Assembly: GCA_964441765.1 (NCBI GenBank)
Contig: CAYTVI010000004.1
Location: 1 to 50,700 of the forward strand
Direction: 5' to 3'
DNA length: 50,700 bases
Origin: Sulfurospirillum sp964441765
Lineage (GTDB): Bacteria; Campylobacterota; Campylobacteria; Campylobacterales; Sulfurospirillaceae
The translations under genes and the position numbers were made by a program. The notes beneath the pieces were generated by a model. The model was not told where the DNA came from. It saw only the letters and a program-made list of their open reading frames with translations, and made no database searches. Positions 17,646 through 25,508 of this stretch are shown here, one piece after another. How positions within the stretch are numbered: the stretch's first letter is position 1; each line of letters begins with the position of its first letter.

Positions 17646-19394
17646 TTAGCAAGATGCGCCGTTGACATCTACCTTATAACTACTCAACTCATTGCCTTTT
17701 GTATCCATAACATGTACCGCACATGCTAAACATGGGTCATAAGAGTGAATAATTCTAATAATTTCAAGTGGCTGAGAAAGATCAGCAATTTTAAGCCCAA
17801 TGAGTGACTCTTCATACGATGCACGAGCACCTTTTGCGTCTTTTGGACTTGCATTCCATGTTGTTGGAACAACCGCTTGGTAGTTTTCAATCACACCATT
17901 TTTGATTTTAACCCAGTGGCTAAGAACACCACGTGGAACATGCCCAATGTAGCGACCTTTGTACTCTTTGTTTTTATCAATTTTATAGCTTGTATAGGTA
18001 GAATCATCTACTTTCAGATTGTTAATCAATGCAGTGAAGGCTTCCATACCATGATCAGCAATTACCTTAGCTTCAAGCATACGACATGCTGTACGTCCAA
18101 GTGTTGAAGCAACAGCAGTGATAGGAAGTCCTGTATCTTTCAAGAATTTATCGACAACAGCTTTAACACGCTTATTGCCAAGAGCATAGTTAATGACAAT
18201 ATTTGCCAATGGACCTACTTGGAGTGATTTACCATCGTATCGTGGTGCTTTAACCCATGTATACTTACCATTCTCATCAATAACTTTTGTAGGAGCTAGG
18301 ACACCTTTGTCGTTGATGGTTTGCGCATCTTTAAAGCCTGTATAATTTGGCTCTTGACGACCTTCATACGGATGATAAGCAGCATTATCTTTGTACCAAG
18401 CACGTGTTGCTTCTTCAGTAATTTTACTCTCATCAAGTTGTTGAACTTTAAATGGCTTACCTGTAATAAGATTAACCACATCTTCACCCATCATCACACC
18501 GCTTTCAAACAAATACTCTTTTGCATTGATTGGGAATTCTTTATAGGTAAAGAGATTTGCCACACCAAGTCCAGCATTAACACTTGGCTCACCAGCATAT
18601 GCAAGTCCTGCCATAACGATATCTGGATAGTATGCACGATTAACAAAGTCTGCTAATTCTTTGAACTTTGTCATGTATTCACCTAAACGTGAAGGTGTTT
18701 GAAGATCCATAATACATGTCACACCACCAACGGTTAAGCTCTGTGGGTGTGGCTGTTTTGCACCAAAAACTGCCATCATCTGTGCAGCTGTACGTTGAAT
18801 TTCGAGTGCTTTTAGGTAGTGTGAAAGTGCAATAAGATTTTGTTCAGGTGTTAATTTGTATGTAGAGTGTCCCCAGTACGCATTCGCGAATGGTCCAAGA
18901 TGTCCTTTTTTAACAAACTCAGCCACTCTTTTTTGTGCAGCAACCAAGTCATCTGCACCACACGCGATTGGTGCATCGGTATATTTAAATGCTTCCGCCG
19001 CAGCTTTATGCGGATCAGCTTTAAGTGCGGAGACGACATCTACCCAGTCTACGCCGTGGAGGTGATAGAAATGCACCACATGGTCATGTAAGAAAAGTGC
19101 ATTGTTCATCAAAGTACGTGTTAGTTTTGCGTTAAGTGGTGGCTCGATACCTAAAGCATCTTCAACCGCCATAATACCTGCTTTGTAATGTGAGTACGTA
19201 CAAACACCACAAATACGTTGTGTAAAGAAACCTGCATCTCTAGGATCACGTCCTTTAAGAATGGTTTCAATACCTCTCCATAATGTTGAAGAAGAATATG
19301 CCTCAGTTACGACATTTTTATCATCAACAATAACTTCAACTCTTAAGTGTCCTTCAATTCTGGTGATAGGATCAACGACGATTCTTTTGCTCAT
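17646..19394 (-). CDS. hydB: NiFe hydrogenase large subunit HydB (periplasmic uptake type)
   Basis: Carries the NiFe active site that splits H2. The 582 residues show the N-terminal ligand motif RICGVCTYSH (C62, C65) and the C-terminal DPCLACAVH (C555, C558, H561). A 21-residue extension follows H561 and should be cut by HydD. IEGHLRVEV and GPFANAYWGHSTYKL are group 1 features. The protein rides through the Tat pathway on the HydA signal. Ribosome site GAGG; start ATG at 19394, 17 bp after hydA. No palindrome copy occurs in hydA, hydB or hydC. Confidence 0.98.
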   Translation of the reverse strand: MSKRIVVDPITRIEGHLRVEVIVDDKNVVTEAYSSSTLWRGIETILKGRDPRDAGFFTQRICGVCTYSHYKAGIMAVEDALGIEPPLNAKLTRTLMNNALFLHDHVVHFYHLHGVDWVDVVSALKADPHKAAAEAFKYTDAPIACGADDLVAAQKRVAEFVKKGHLGPFANAYWGHSTYKLTPEQNLIALSHYLKALEIQRTAAQMMAVFGAKQPHPQSLTVGGVTCIMDLQTPSRLGEYMTKFKELADFVNRAYYPDIVMAGLAYAGEPSVNAGLGVANLFTYKEFPINAKEYLFESGVMMGEDVVNLITGKPFKVQQLDESKITEEATRAWYKDNAAYHPYEGRQEPNYTGFKDAQTINDKGVLAPTKVIDENGKYTWVKAPRYDGKSLQVGPLANIVINYALGNKRVKAVVDKFLKDTGLPITAVASTLGRTACRMLEAKVIADHGMEAFTALINNLKVDDSTYTSYKIDKNKEYKGRYIGHVPRGVLSHWVKIKNGVIENYQAVVPTTWNASPKDAKGARASYEESLIGLKIADLSQPLEIIRIIHSYDPCLACAVHVMDTKGNELSSYKVDVNGASC

Positions 19395-19411
19395 TTATTT
19401 ATCCTCAAGTC

Positions 19412-20569
19412 TTATTCTTCAGTTTTACCACTGCCTTTAACAGCAGCAATCGCCGCGTGCGCAGCAATACCTACAGCCGTAGCGGCTAAAACAGCAACCC
19501 CTACTTTATCAGCGGTTTTATCAGCACCTTCACCATAAACAGTGTGGTAAAGTCTATTGCCAAGAGGCTCTTCAAATGGTCCCATATTATCCCAAAAATC
19601 TGGCTCAGAACAACCGATACAACCATGTCCTGCTTGTACTGGCCATGATGTGTGCTGGTTAAATCGTTCACGTGAACAGTTGTTGAATGTATAAGGACCT
19701 TTACAGCCTACTTTATACAAACAGAAACCTTTTTTAGCACCTGCATCACCGAACTCTTGTACAAATTCACCCGCATCAAAGTGACCACGACGCTCACAAA
19801 GGTCATGAATTCTAATACCATAAGCCCACTTTGGACGATTGTACGCATCAAGGGCTGGAAGTGTTCCAAATAAAATATAGTGAAGAACGTTACCCACAAT
19901 ATTTTTCTCACTTGGAGGACAGCCTGGAACATTGATAACAGGTTTATTGGTTACTTTACTTAAAGGTTGCGCATTGGTTGGGTTTGGATATGCCGCTTGA
20001 ACACCGCCAAAGCTTGAACAAGAACCAATTGCAAAAATAGCGGCTGCTGCTTCTGCTGCTTTTTTAGCGTGTGCTTGACCGGTTGTTCCATGTGGTCCAA
20101 CGGTTAAGAAAAACTCACTGCTACCTGCTGGAATACCACCTTCAACCATTAAAATGAATTTTCCCTTATATTTTTCAATCGCATTTTCAAGGTTGTGTTC
20201 TGCTTGCCAGCCTGCTGCTGCCATAATTGTCTCATGGTATTCCAATGAGATGTGATCAAAGATCAAACTATCAATCGTTGGTGCATCCGTTCTTAATAAA
20301 CTCTCACTACAGCCCGTACATTCCGCCATGTGTAACCACACAACAGGTAAGCGATCTGTAAGCTCAGCAGCTTGTGCCATAAGAGGGGTAAATGAAGATG
20401 GGAGTGACAACATAGCAGTAACGCCTGCTGCCCATTTCATGAAATCTCTACGGCTGATGCCATTTTCTTCCATCAAAGCCGTAATGGATTTATCCTCCTT
20501 CAAGCGAGGAAACTTCTCAAGTTTGCTAAGTCTATCAGCAAGCCTTTCGTACAGTTTTGCGTGTTCCAT
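19412..20569 (-). CDS. hydA: NiFe hydrogenase small subunit HydA with Tat signal
   Basis: Electron-transfer subunit with three Fe-S clusters. ATG at 20569 is preferred because AGGAG lies 6 nt upstream; a longer frame to 20614 has a weak site. With this start the protein has 385 residues. The Tat motif ISRRDFMKWAAG (RR about 40-41) comes after an unusually long leader, as is common in Campylobacterota. The proximal cluster motif AECTGCSES is intact (C84, C87), followed by GSCSSFGG, VPGCPPS, the distal/medial motifs CERRGHFDAG and CKGPYTFNNC, and GCIGCSEPDFWD. A C-terminal hydrophobic helix (VAVLAATAVGIAAHAAIAAV) anchors it in the membrane. Confidence 0.97.
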   Translation of the reverse strand: MEHAKLYERLADRLSKLEKFPRLKEDKSITALMEENGISRRDFMKWAAGVTAMLSLPSSFTPLMAQAAELTDRLPVVWLHMAECTGCSESLLRTDAPTIDSLIFDHISLEYHETIMAAAGWQAEHNLENAIEKYKGKFILMVEGGIPAGSSEFFLTVGPHGTTGQAHAKKAAEAAAAIFAIGSCSSFGGVQAAYPNPTNAQPLSKVTNKPVINVPGCPPSEKNIVGNVLHYILFGTLPALDAYNRPKWAYGIRIHDLCERRGHFDAGEFVQEFGDAGAKKGFCLYKVGCKGPYTFNNCSRERFNQHTSWPVQAGHGCIGCSEPDFWDNMGPFEEPLGNRLYHTVYGEGADKTADKVGVAVLAATAVGIAAHAAIAAVKGSGKTEE

Positions 20570-20641
20570 CAGTTTCTCCTGTGTAAATTTTCCAAGATCA
20601 ATTAGATCAATCATCCCGTAAAAAAGTCAACTCTCGTTTAC

Positions 20642-20657
20642 TGAATGATTATTCATT
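20642..20657. promoter_or_regulatory. Candidate TetR-family operator upstream of hydA
   Basis: TGAATGATTATTCATT contains two overlapping inverted repeats (TGAAT-N4-ATTCA and AATGA-N4-TCATT). Such sequences resemble operators of TetR-family repressors, for instance the TGAATGA...TCATTCA type bound by Bacillus FadR. It lies 73 bp before the hydA ATG, just downstream of a possible -10 (TAGAAT, minus strand 20687-20682), so a bound protein would block transcription. A TetR gene lies 2.3 kb upstream. The link is inference. Confidence 0.45.
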
Positions 20658-20777
20658 TGGTATTAAATCAAATTTTTCTCTATTCTACTTCTAAATGTGA
20701 CAATTTTAAGTTTATATTAAATTGAGTGCGTAAGAATGTAACAAAAAAAGAGGACAAAAAGTGTATAGTATTAAAAA

Positions 20778-22115
20778 TTACTGAGTAGTGCACACCGAAC
20801 AGACATCAAAACTCTTAAAAACAAAATCTGCTTGCTCTACAGATTCTATACCCATAATAGCACGTTGTGCAACGGAGGGATTTTCTCTATCACCATTGCC
20901 TAAATTCCAGACCGTTGGAGTGATAATATCGTACGAGCGAATTTGTCCATAATGGACTACAACTCTATGAATTAGTGTGCCACGCGGGGCTTCAATGACA
21001 CCAATCCCTTCCGCACAAAGGTCATGTACATTTAACCGAGGAGAGCTAAAAGAAGGTTCATCAAGATTTACATGTAAAAGTAACGTTTGCGTACGCTTCA
21101 ATAGATGAGCACACTCTGCAATACGAGCGATAACCCGCGTTAAAGCAGAATCTTTAAAACGCCTATGGCAATCACGAATCAGTGCATCTTTACCTATCAT
21201 CAAACGCGCCATTGGGCCTACTTCAAAATAGCTCTTTTTATAAAGAGCACTCTTAGAATAGGTATAGCCTTTTTTAGGATGTTCAAAAAACGTATGCTCT
21301 AAACTTTCATGTACATACTTAACATCAGCTCCTAATACAGTGGTTTTAACTGACTTGGAAGGTTCATCGTATAAAAAAGACTCTCCTAATGCTAAAAACC
21401 TATCATGACTTCGTCCTAAACGGTCAAAGCCAAAGGCTATCATGGTATCAACCCCTTTGGAGAGGTATTTGTCACTGGACATAATTTGCAAAGCAGAATT
21501 AAACGATAAAAACTCTTCTAAAGGCATACCATACAGATATGTTTCACAAAATGAAACCACACTCTCCAAACAGTTATTTGCCTGAATCATATCGCTTTTC
21601 AAAGGATCACACGTGACCCCTCCTGCCATCGCAAAAGAGCCATGAGGCCACTGCCCTGAAAAAATTGCACCCATCTTAAGGCACTCAGTGATTGCTTTTT
21701 GTGCTTCAAACCATAAAGGATTTTTAAAAGTATTTTCTGGGTTATTTAAAAGTTTTTGAAGTTCAGCATGAATGGTAAAAAAATACCATTTGATATGGTT
21801 GTGAATTTTTTCAGCATTGAGGATGATTTCTCGAATATCTTTCGCTTTTTGACTGATGAGTAGAGGCTCTCCTGCATTCTTAAAACACTCTTCAATGGCT
21901 AATAGCGAAGCAAGTGCATGTGAATGCGAGCAAATCCCACAAACGCGAGGTGTGATGGCTAAAGCATCGTAGAGTGGTCTTTTTTCTAAGATTTTTTCAA
22001 TACCTCGAAAATTAAAAAACTTGATTTTTGCAAAATCGATTTTGCCCTCATGCCATTCAAGCTCCAATGTTGCTTCACCCTCGATGCGCTCAATAATCTC
22101 TTTAGTTATCTTCAT
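20778..22115 (-). CDS. hupL: Second NiFe hydrogenase large subunit (HupL-like), no C-terminal extension
   Basis: A 445-residue NiFe large subunit distinct from HydB. The N-terminal ligand motif is TPRVCGICSHSHA (C59, C62). The C-terminal motif is DVCSVC (D437, C439, C442), followed only by TTQ, so there is no tail for a maturation protease and Pro and the usual His of DPCxxCxxH are replaced. It overlaps hupS by 14 bp and follows tetR-hupS on the same strand. With no signal peptide on its partner it should be cytoplasmic. Sulfurospirillum genomes are known to encode a cytoplasmic Hup enzyme, which I take this to be; a regulatory-type role is the alternative. Confidence 0.85.
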   Translation of the reverse strand: MKITKEIIERIEGEATLELEWHEGKIDFAKIKFFNFRGIEKILEKRPLYDALAITPRVCGICSHSHALASLLAIEECFKNAGEPLLISQKAKDIREIILNAEKIHNHIKWYFFTIHAELQKLLNNPENTFKNPLWFEAQKAITECLKMGAIFSGQWPHGSFAMAGGVTCDPLKSDMIQANNCLESVVSFCETYLYGMPLEEFLSFNSALQIMSSDKYLSKGVDTMIAFGFDRLGRSHDRFLALGESFLYDEPSKSVKTTVLGADVKYVHESLEHTFFEHPKKGYTYSKSALYKKSYFEVGPMARLMIGKDALIRDCHRRFKDSALTRVIARIAECAHLLKRTQTLLLHVNLDEPSFSSPRLNVHDLCAEGIGVIEAPRGTLIHRVVVHYGQIRSYDIITPTVWNLGNGDRENPSVAQRAIMGIESVEQADFVFKSFDVCSVCTTQ

Positions 22116-23001
22116 CCATCAACTTTCGTTCTAATCTTTCTATCTTAAAACTCTTTGCCACACCTGCTAATGTATAATATGCCCTTTTACTAATGCCAAC
22201 AGGCGTTTGCGGTAAAGACATATTGGTTTGCGTTTCGTATAAAGAACGGCGTGGAAAATCAAACTCAGTACAGCCTAAACAAGGAGACCCTGCTCTTGTT
22301 TTTGAACTTACACCGTTCCAGAGGATTTTATTGCAATTCGCATGCGTCATAGGCCCTTGACAGCCATGTTCATAATACAAACAACCCTCTTTTTCTCCGA
22401 GCTTTTTACTGTCCACTTTCCATTCAAAATACTCATTGCGTAAACACCCATGATGCACCAAATAAGCATACACCTCTTTAGGGCGCAAGAAAGCATCCAA
22501 ACTCACTTTTTCACCATGATGAAGAAGCAAAAGTGTATCCACTAACCACCTTGGATGCAAAGGACAACCGGGAAGATTGATGACATTTTCTTTTTCAGCC
22601 CAATACCCACCCTTCTCTTTTCCACTAAAAAGTGCCCCACTGATACGTTTGGTGTCTTGAAGCCTAAAAATTCCTCCAAAACTAGCACAACTTCCTGCAC
22701 AGACAATATACTTTGCTCTTAATGCTAGTACATCCAAAGTCTGTTCAAAAGAGGTGTTAAATTTTTGAATTAAAGAGCCATCATGGCTCAATGCACCTTC
22801 CAAAATCAAAAAATCAAACGACACATCACTCTTCATTAAAGCCTCAAAGCTCATCTCAGTAATTAAAAGCGGATGATAAAGCATCTCAAAAGAAGCAGCA
22901 AAACTTGGCATTTGAGGGTAATTAAAAAAAGAGTGGCTATTGCCATTACATGTAAGACCTTGAAGCCATACGATAGAGGATTTTTGAGGAGATGGTTTCA
23001 C
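22102..23001 (-). CDS. hupS: Second NiFe hydrogenase small subunit (HupS-like), altered proximal cluster motif
   Basis: A 299-residue small subunit without a Tat signal, hence cytoplasmic. The usual CxxC of the proximal cluster is C18-N-G-N21, so the second cysteine is Asn. The other two proximal ligands remain (C105 in GSCASFGG, C146 in LPGCPLHP). Medial/distal motifs are present: HHGCLRNEYFEW, CLYYEHGCQGPMTHANC and PCLGCTEFDFP. It starts with GTG at 23001, overlapping the tetR stop (GTGA). A TTACATGTAA copy spans the codons for T17, C18 and N19. Confidence 0.88.
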   Translation of the reverse strand: MKPSPQKSSIVWLQGLTCNGNSHSFFNYPQMPSFAASFEMLYHPLLITEMSFEALMKSDVSFDFLILEGALSHDGSLIQKFNTSFEQTLDVLALRAKYIVCAGSCASFGGIFRLQDTKRISGALFSGKEKGGYWAEKENVINLPGCPLHPRWLVDTLLLLHHGEKVSLDAFLRPKEVYAYLVHHGCLRNEYFEWKVDSKKLGEKEGCLYYEHGCQGPMTHANCNKILWNGVSSKTRAGSPCLGCTEFDFPRRSLYETQTNMSLPQTPVGISKRAYYTLAGVAKSFKIERLERKLMDEDN

Positions 23002-23585
23002 TGTTTTTTTAGAGCATTATAGATATTCGTAGCAATATCATCGACATAATGATTGAGGTTTTTATCCAAAACACCTTCACCATTTAAAAAGACAAATCCA
23101 CCTAAATAGCCCATAAACAGACCAAATGCAGAGAAAAAGTCTTGGTTACGTAAATCACCTTTCGCAACCCCTTCTTCAAAGAAAATCATCAACTCTGTGA
23201 CAAAAGCAGAAACACAGACCATTCCCTCACATCCATCTTTAAATACTTCACGGTTAGCCAAATAAACCCGCAAAAAGTAGTTAATGTGTTGAGGTTTTGA
23301 AGACGCCATTTCAAAATAAAGTCCGACAATTTTATGAATTTTTTCTTTCGTTGGACACTCTTCTTCGTTTACTTTTCGGATTTCTGCACCTAAGATATTA
23401 GAAGAGTATTTGATAATTTCTTTGGCTAATACCTCTTTAGAAGCAAAATAATTGTAAATGTTACCAACACTCATGCCCATCGCTTTTGCGATATCAGGTA
23501 TTGTGGTTGCATAAAAACCATTTGTTGAAAAAAGCATAAGGGCTGCATCTAAAATTGTTTCACTTTTTTTGCTTTTTTTATCCAC
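22998..23585 (-). CDS. TetR/AcrR-family transcriptional regulator
   Basis: A 195-residue one-component regulator. The N-terminal helix-turn-helix is clear (ILDAALMLFSTNGFYATTIPDIAKAMGMSVGNIYNYFASKEVL, in parts, about residues 10-52); the C-terminal part would bind an unknown ligand. The start is GTG at 23585 with AGGA 7 nt upstream. It heads the tetR-hupS-hupL operon and overlaps hupS, so control of hydrogenase genes is likely. A TetR-like inverted repeat occurs upstream of hydA but not in front of this gene, where only A/T-rich sequence is seen. Confidence 0.9.
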   Translation of the reverse strand: MDKKSKKSETILDAALMLFSTNGFYATTIPDIAKAMGMSVGNIYNYFASKEVLAKEIIKYSSNILGAEIRKVNEEECPTKEKIHKIVGLYFEMASSKPQHINYFLRVYLANREVFKDGCEGMVCVSAFVTELMIFFEEGVAKGDLRNQDFFSAFGLFMGYLGGFVFLNGEGVLDKNLNHYVDDIATNIYNALKKQ

Positions 23586-23655
23586 GTCTTATCCTTAAAA
23601 AATACAATTACGGTTATTTTACCATGTTAATTAATATTTGTTTAAAAAATTTTAC

Positions 23656-23661
23656 TATAAT
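23656..23661 (+). promoter_or_regulatory. Candidate -10 element for the TerB-like gene
   Basis: TATAAT, 30 bp before the start at 23691, in a T-rich context typical of vegetative promoters in this phylum. Confidence 0.5.
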
Positions 23662-23690
23662 TTCGTCACTTATCATTAAAGGGGAACCAT

Positions 23691-24089
23691 TTGTTACTGA
23701 TGAAACTTAAAACTGAAGAAAAATTTGCCTTCTTACACCTTGCACAATACGTTGCTAAACTCGATGGAGAATACGGTCCAAAAGAGCGTGAAATCATAGA
23801 AGAGTATTGCATGGAGATGGGTATTGAAAATGTTGAATTAAGTCAAGAACATTTTATATTAGAAGAGACTCTAGCGACATTTAGTACACCAAAAAGTAGA
23901 AGAATTGCTCTTTTGGGTTTAATGGTTTTAGTGCATATTGATGACAAGTTTGGCATTTATGAACATAAAAGCATCGATAAAATCGCACACATTTTTGATG
24001 TCTCCGAAAAAGAGCTACACCTTTTCTCAATGTGGGGAAAAGCAGGTTCAGCGCTGTATGAACAAGCGCTTGTGTTTACAGAAGAATAG
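23691..24089 (+). CDS. TerB-like domain protein
   Basis: A 132-residue, all-helical cytoplasmic protein that resembles the TerB/co-chaperone-like fold. The marks are the repeated LAQYVAKLDGEYGPKEREIIEEYC and LVHIDDKFGIYEHKSIDKIA patterns, in which acidic D-G-x-x-x-x-x-E segments recur about 80 residues apart. TerB proteins were first linked to tellurite resistance and may bind metal; the role here is unknown. TTG at 23691 is taken as the start since AAAGGGG sits 6 nt upstream; the ATG at 23700 is too far from it. Convergent with pgi, with a hairpin between. Confidence 0.7.
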   Translation: MLLMKLKTEEKFAFLHLAQYVAKLDGEYGPKEREIIEEYCMEMGIENVELSQEHFILEETLATFSTPKSRRIALLGLMVLVHIDDKFGIYEHKSIDKIAHIFDVSEKELHLFSMWGKAGSALYEQALVFTEE

Positions 24090-24098
24090 AGAAATTAA

Positions 24099-24120
24099 GA
24101 GGTGAGTTTTTACTCACCTC
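24099..24120. terminator. Bidirectional terminator hairpin
   Basis: A perfect 9-bp stem, GAGGTGAGT / ACTCACCTC, with a TTTT loop, between the convergent TerB-like gene (stop 24089) and pgi (stop 24129). Confidence 0.75.
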
Positions 24121-24128
24121 ATCTTAGT

Positions 24129-25388
24129 TTAGCGAGCTTTTTTAGCCTTTTTTTCTTCAATCAATTTTCCCTCTAATATACGCTTACCATCTTCAACACC
24201 GGGTTGGTCATAGGTATTGACATTCATCATTTGACCCACGATTGATGTAAGCAACTCATAATAAAAGGTAAGCTTACCAATATTTTCTTCATCCACATGT
24301 TTGATGGTAATGGTATCGACGGGAATATCTTTTTTATCTAACAGTGCTTCCATCGTAGAGTCTGCTTGCATATTAATCAAGTCACAAAATGCAATGCCGT
24401 TCATCAAGTCTAAATTTTCAAGCTCTTTGAGCGTGATATTTGGAATTTTGATTTTATCGTCAAAATTCTCAATTTTAAGGACGGTCACGGTTTTATCACG
24501 AAGCCCCTCAACAATTAACTGTAAAAAGGAGTGTTGATCTTTAGGTCCGATAAGCCCAATCGGTGTTAAACCCACATTGATGCTACTGTGGCGTTGTTTT
24601 TTACCTAAACTCTCACCCCACAATTGAACATACCAATCCGTAAAATAGTCCAAACTCTCAGAGTAAGCAAATAAAGTGTTGATGTTATAATCCATCGAGT
24701 TTTTTGCATAATAGGTTGCTTTTTTCATCAAAGTCTCTTTGATGTAACCATCGTCAAAGAAGCTCTGTTTAATGTTTCTTGCACCGTCGAGTAAGCGTTG
24801 TACATCAACGCCTGCCAAAAGCAAAGGAGCAAGTCCAGCTGCACTTAAAACAGAAAAACGTCCACCAACATTGACAGGAATATGAAGAATAAATGAGTTC
24901 ATCGTCTTAGCGTGAGCTTCTAGTTTTGAGCCTTTATCGGTGACAAACGTAAAGCGATAATCCAGCGCTATTTCTTTGCTTTTTAAAAGACTGAGGACAT
25001 ATTTGTAAACCGAAATCGTCTCAATGGTTGAGCCTGATTTTGAAATCACAAAGAAGTGCGCATTTTTGATATCAATGCGGTTGAGGGTGGAACGAATGGA
25101 AGCAGGATCTGTACTTTCAAAAAAATGCAAGCGTTTGTCAAAATCACGAATACCTTGGAGCGCTCTAAAAATAGCTTTAGGCCCTAAAGAACTTCCACCA
25201 ATACCAATAATCGCGATATCTTTAATCGCCTCATAATCGTTTTTGGTTTTAAACTCTTCTAAATAGTTCACAAGGTAGCTAATATCTTGGTCTGGCAGGG
25301 CATAATAACCGATATTCTCTTGCTCTGCCACGATTTTTTCAAAAATACCCTCTTCGACTTTAATGTTAAAATAAAGTGAATTTTTCAA
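24129..25388 (-). CDS. pgi: Glucose-6-phosphate isomerase
   Basis: Interconverts glucose 6-phosphate and fructose 6-phosphate. At 419 residues it is a short bacterial PGI. The sugar-phosphate SIS folds are visible: GIGGSSLGPKA, FVISKSGSTIET, GGRFSVLSAAGL, WGESLGKKQ and the C-terminal QPGVEDGKRI with the catalytic-lysine region. In this phylum it likely serves gluconeogenesis and cell-surface sugar supply. The last residues are Lys/Ala-rich. The divergent ygiQ shares its upstream region. Confidence 0.95.
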   Translation of the reverse strand: MKNSLYFNIKVEEGIFEKIVAEQENIGYYALPDQDISYLVNYLEEFKTKNDYEAIKDIAIIGIGGSSLGPKAIFRALQGIRDFDKRLHFFESTDPASIRSTLNRIDIKNAHFFVISKSGSTIETISVYKYVLSLLKSKEIALDYRFTFVTDKGSKLEAHAKTMNSFILHIPVNVGGRFSVLSAAGLAPLLLAGVDVQRLLDGARNIKQSFFDDGYIKETLMKKATYYAKNSMDYNINTLFAYSESLDYFTDWYVQLWGESLGKKQRHSSINVGLTPIGLIGPKDQHSFLQLIVEGLRDKTVTVLKIENFDDKIKIPNITLKELENLDLMNGIAFCDLINMQADSTMEALLDKKDIPVDTITIKHVDEENIGKLTFYYELLTSIVGQMMNVNTYDQPGVEDGKRILEGKLIEEKKAKKAR

Positions 25389-25463
25389 ACGTTTCCTCCG
25401 CTAAAATAATTGTCACGATATTACTACTAAGTATCTTAAAAAAGCCAAAACATAGTGCTCTTG

Positions 25464-25472
25464 TGCTATATT
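25464..25472 (+). promoter_or_regulatory. Candidate extended -10 for ygiQ
   Basis: TGCTATATT (TG-N-TATATT) 36 bp before the ygiQ ATG. Confidence 0.4.
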
Positions 25473-25508
25473 TTTACACTTAAAAATCAATCATCAAAGA
25501 GATACTTA

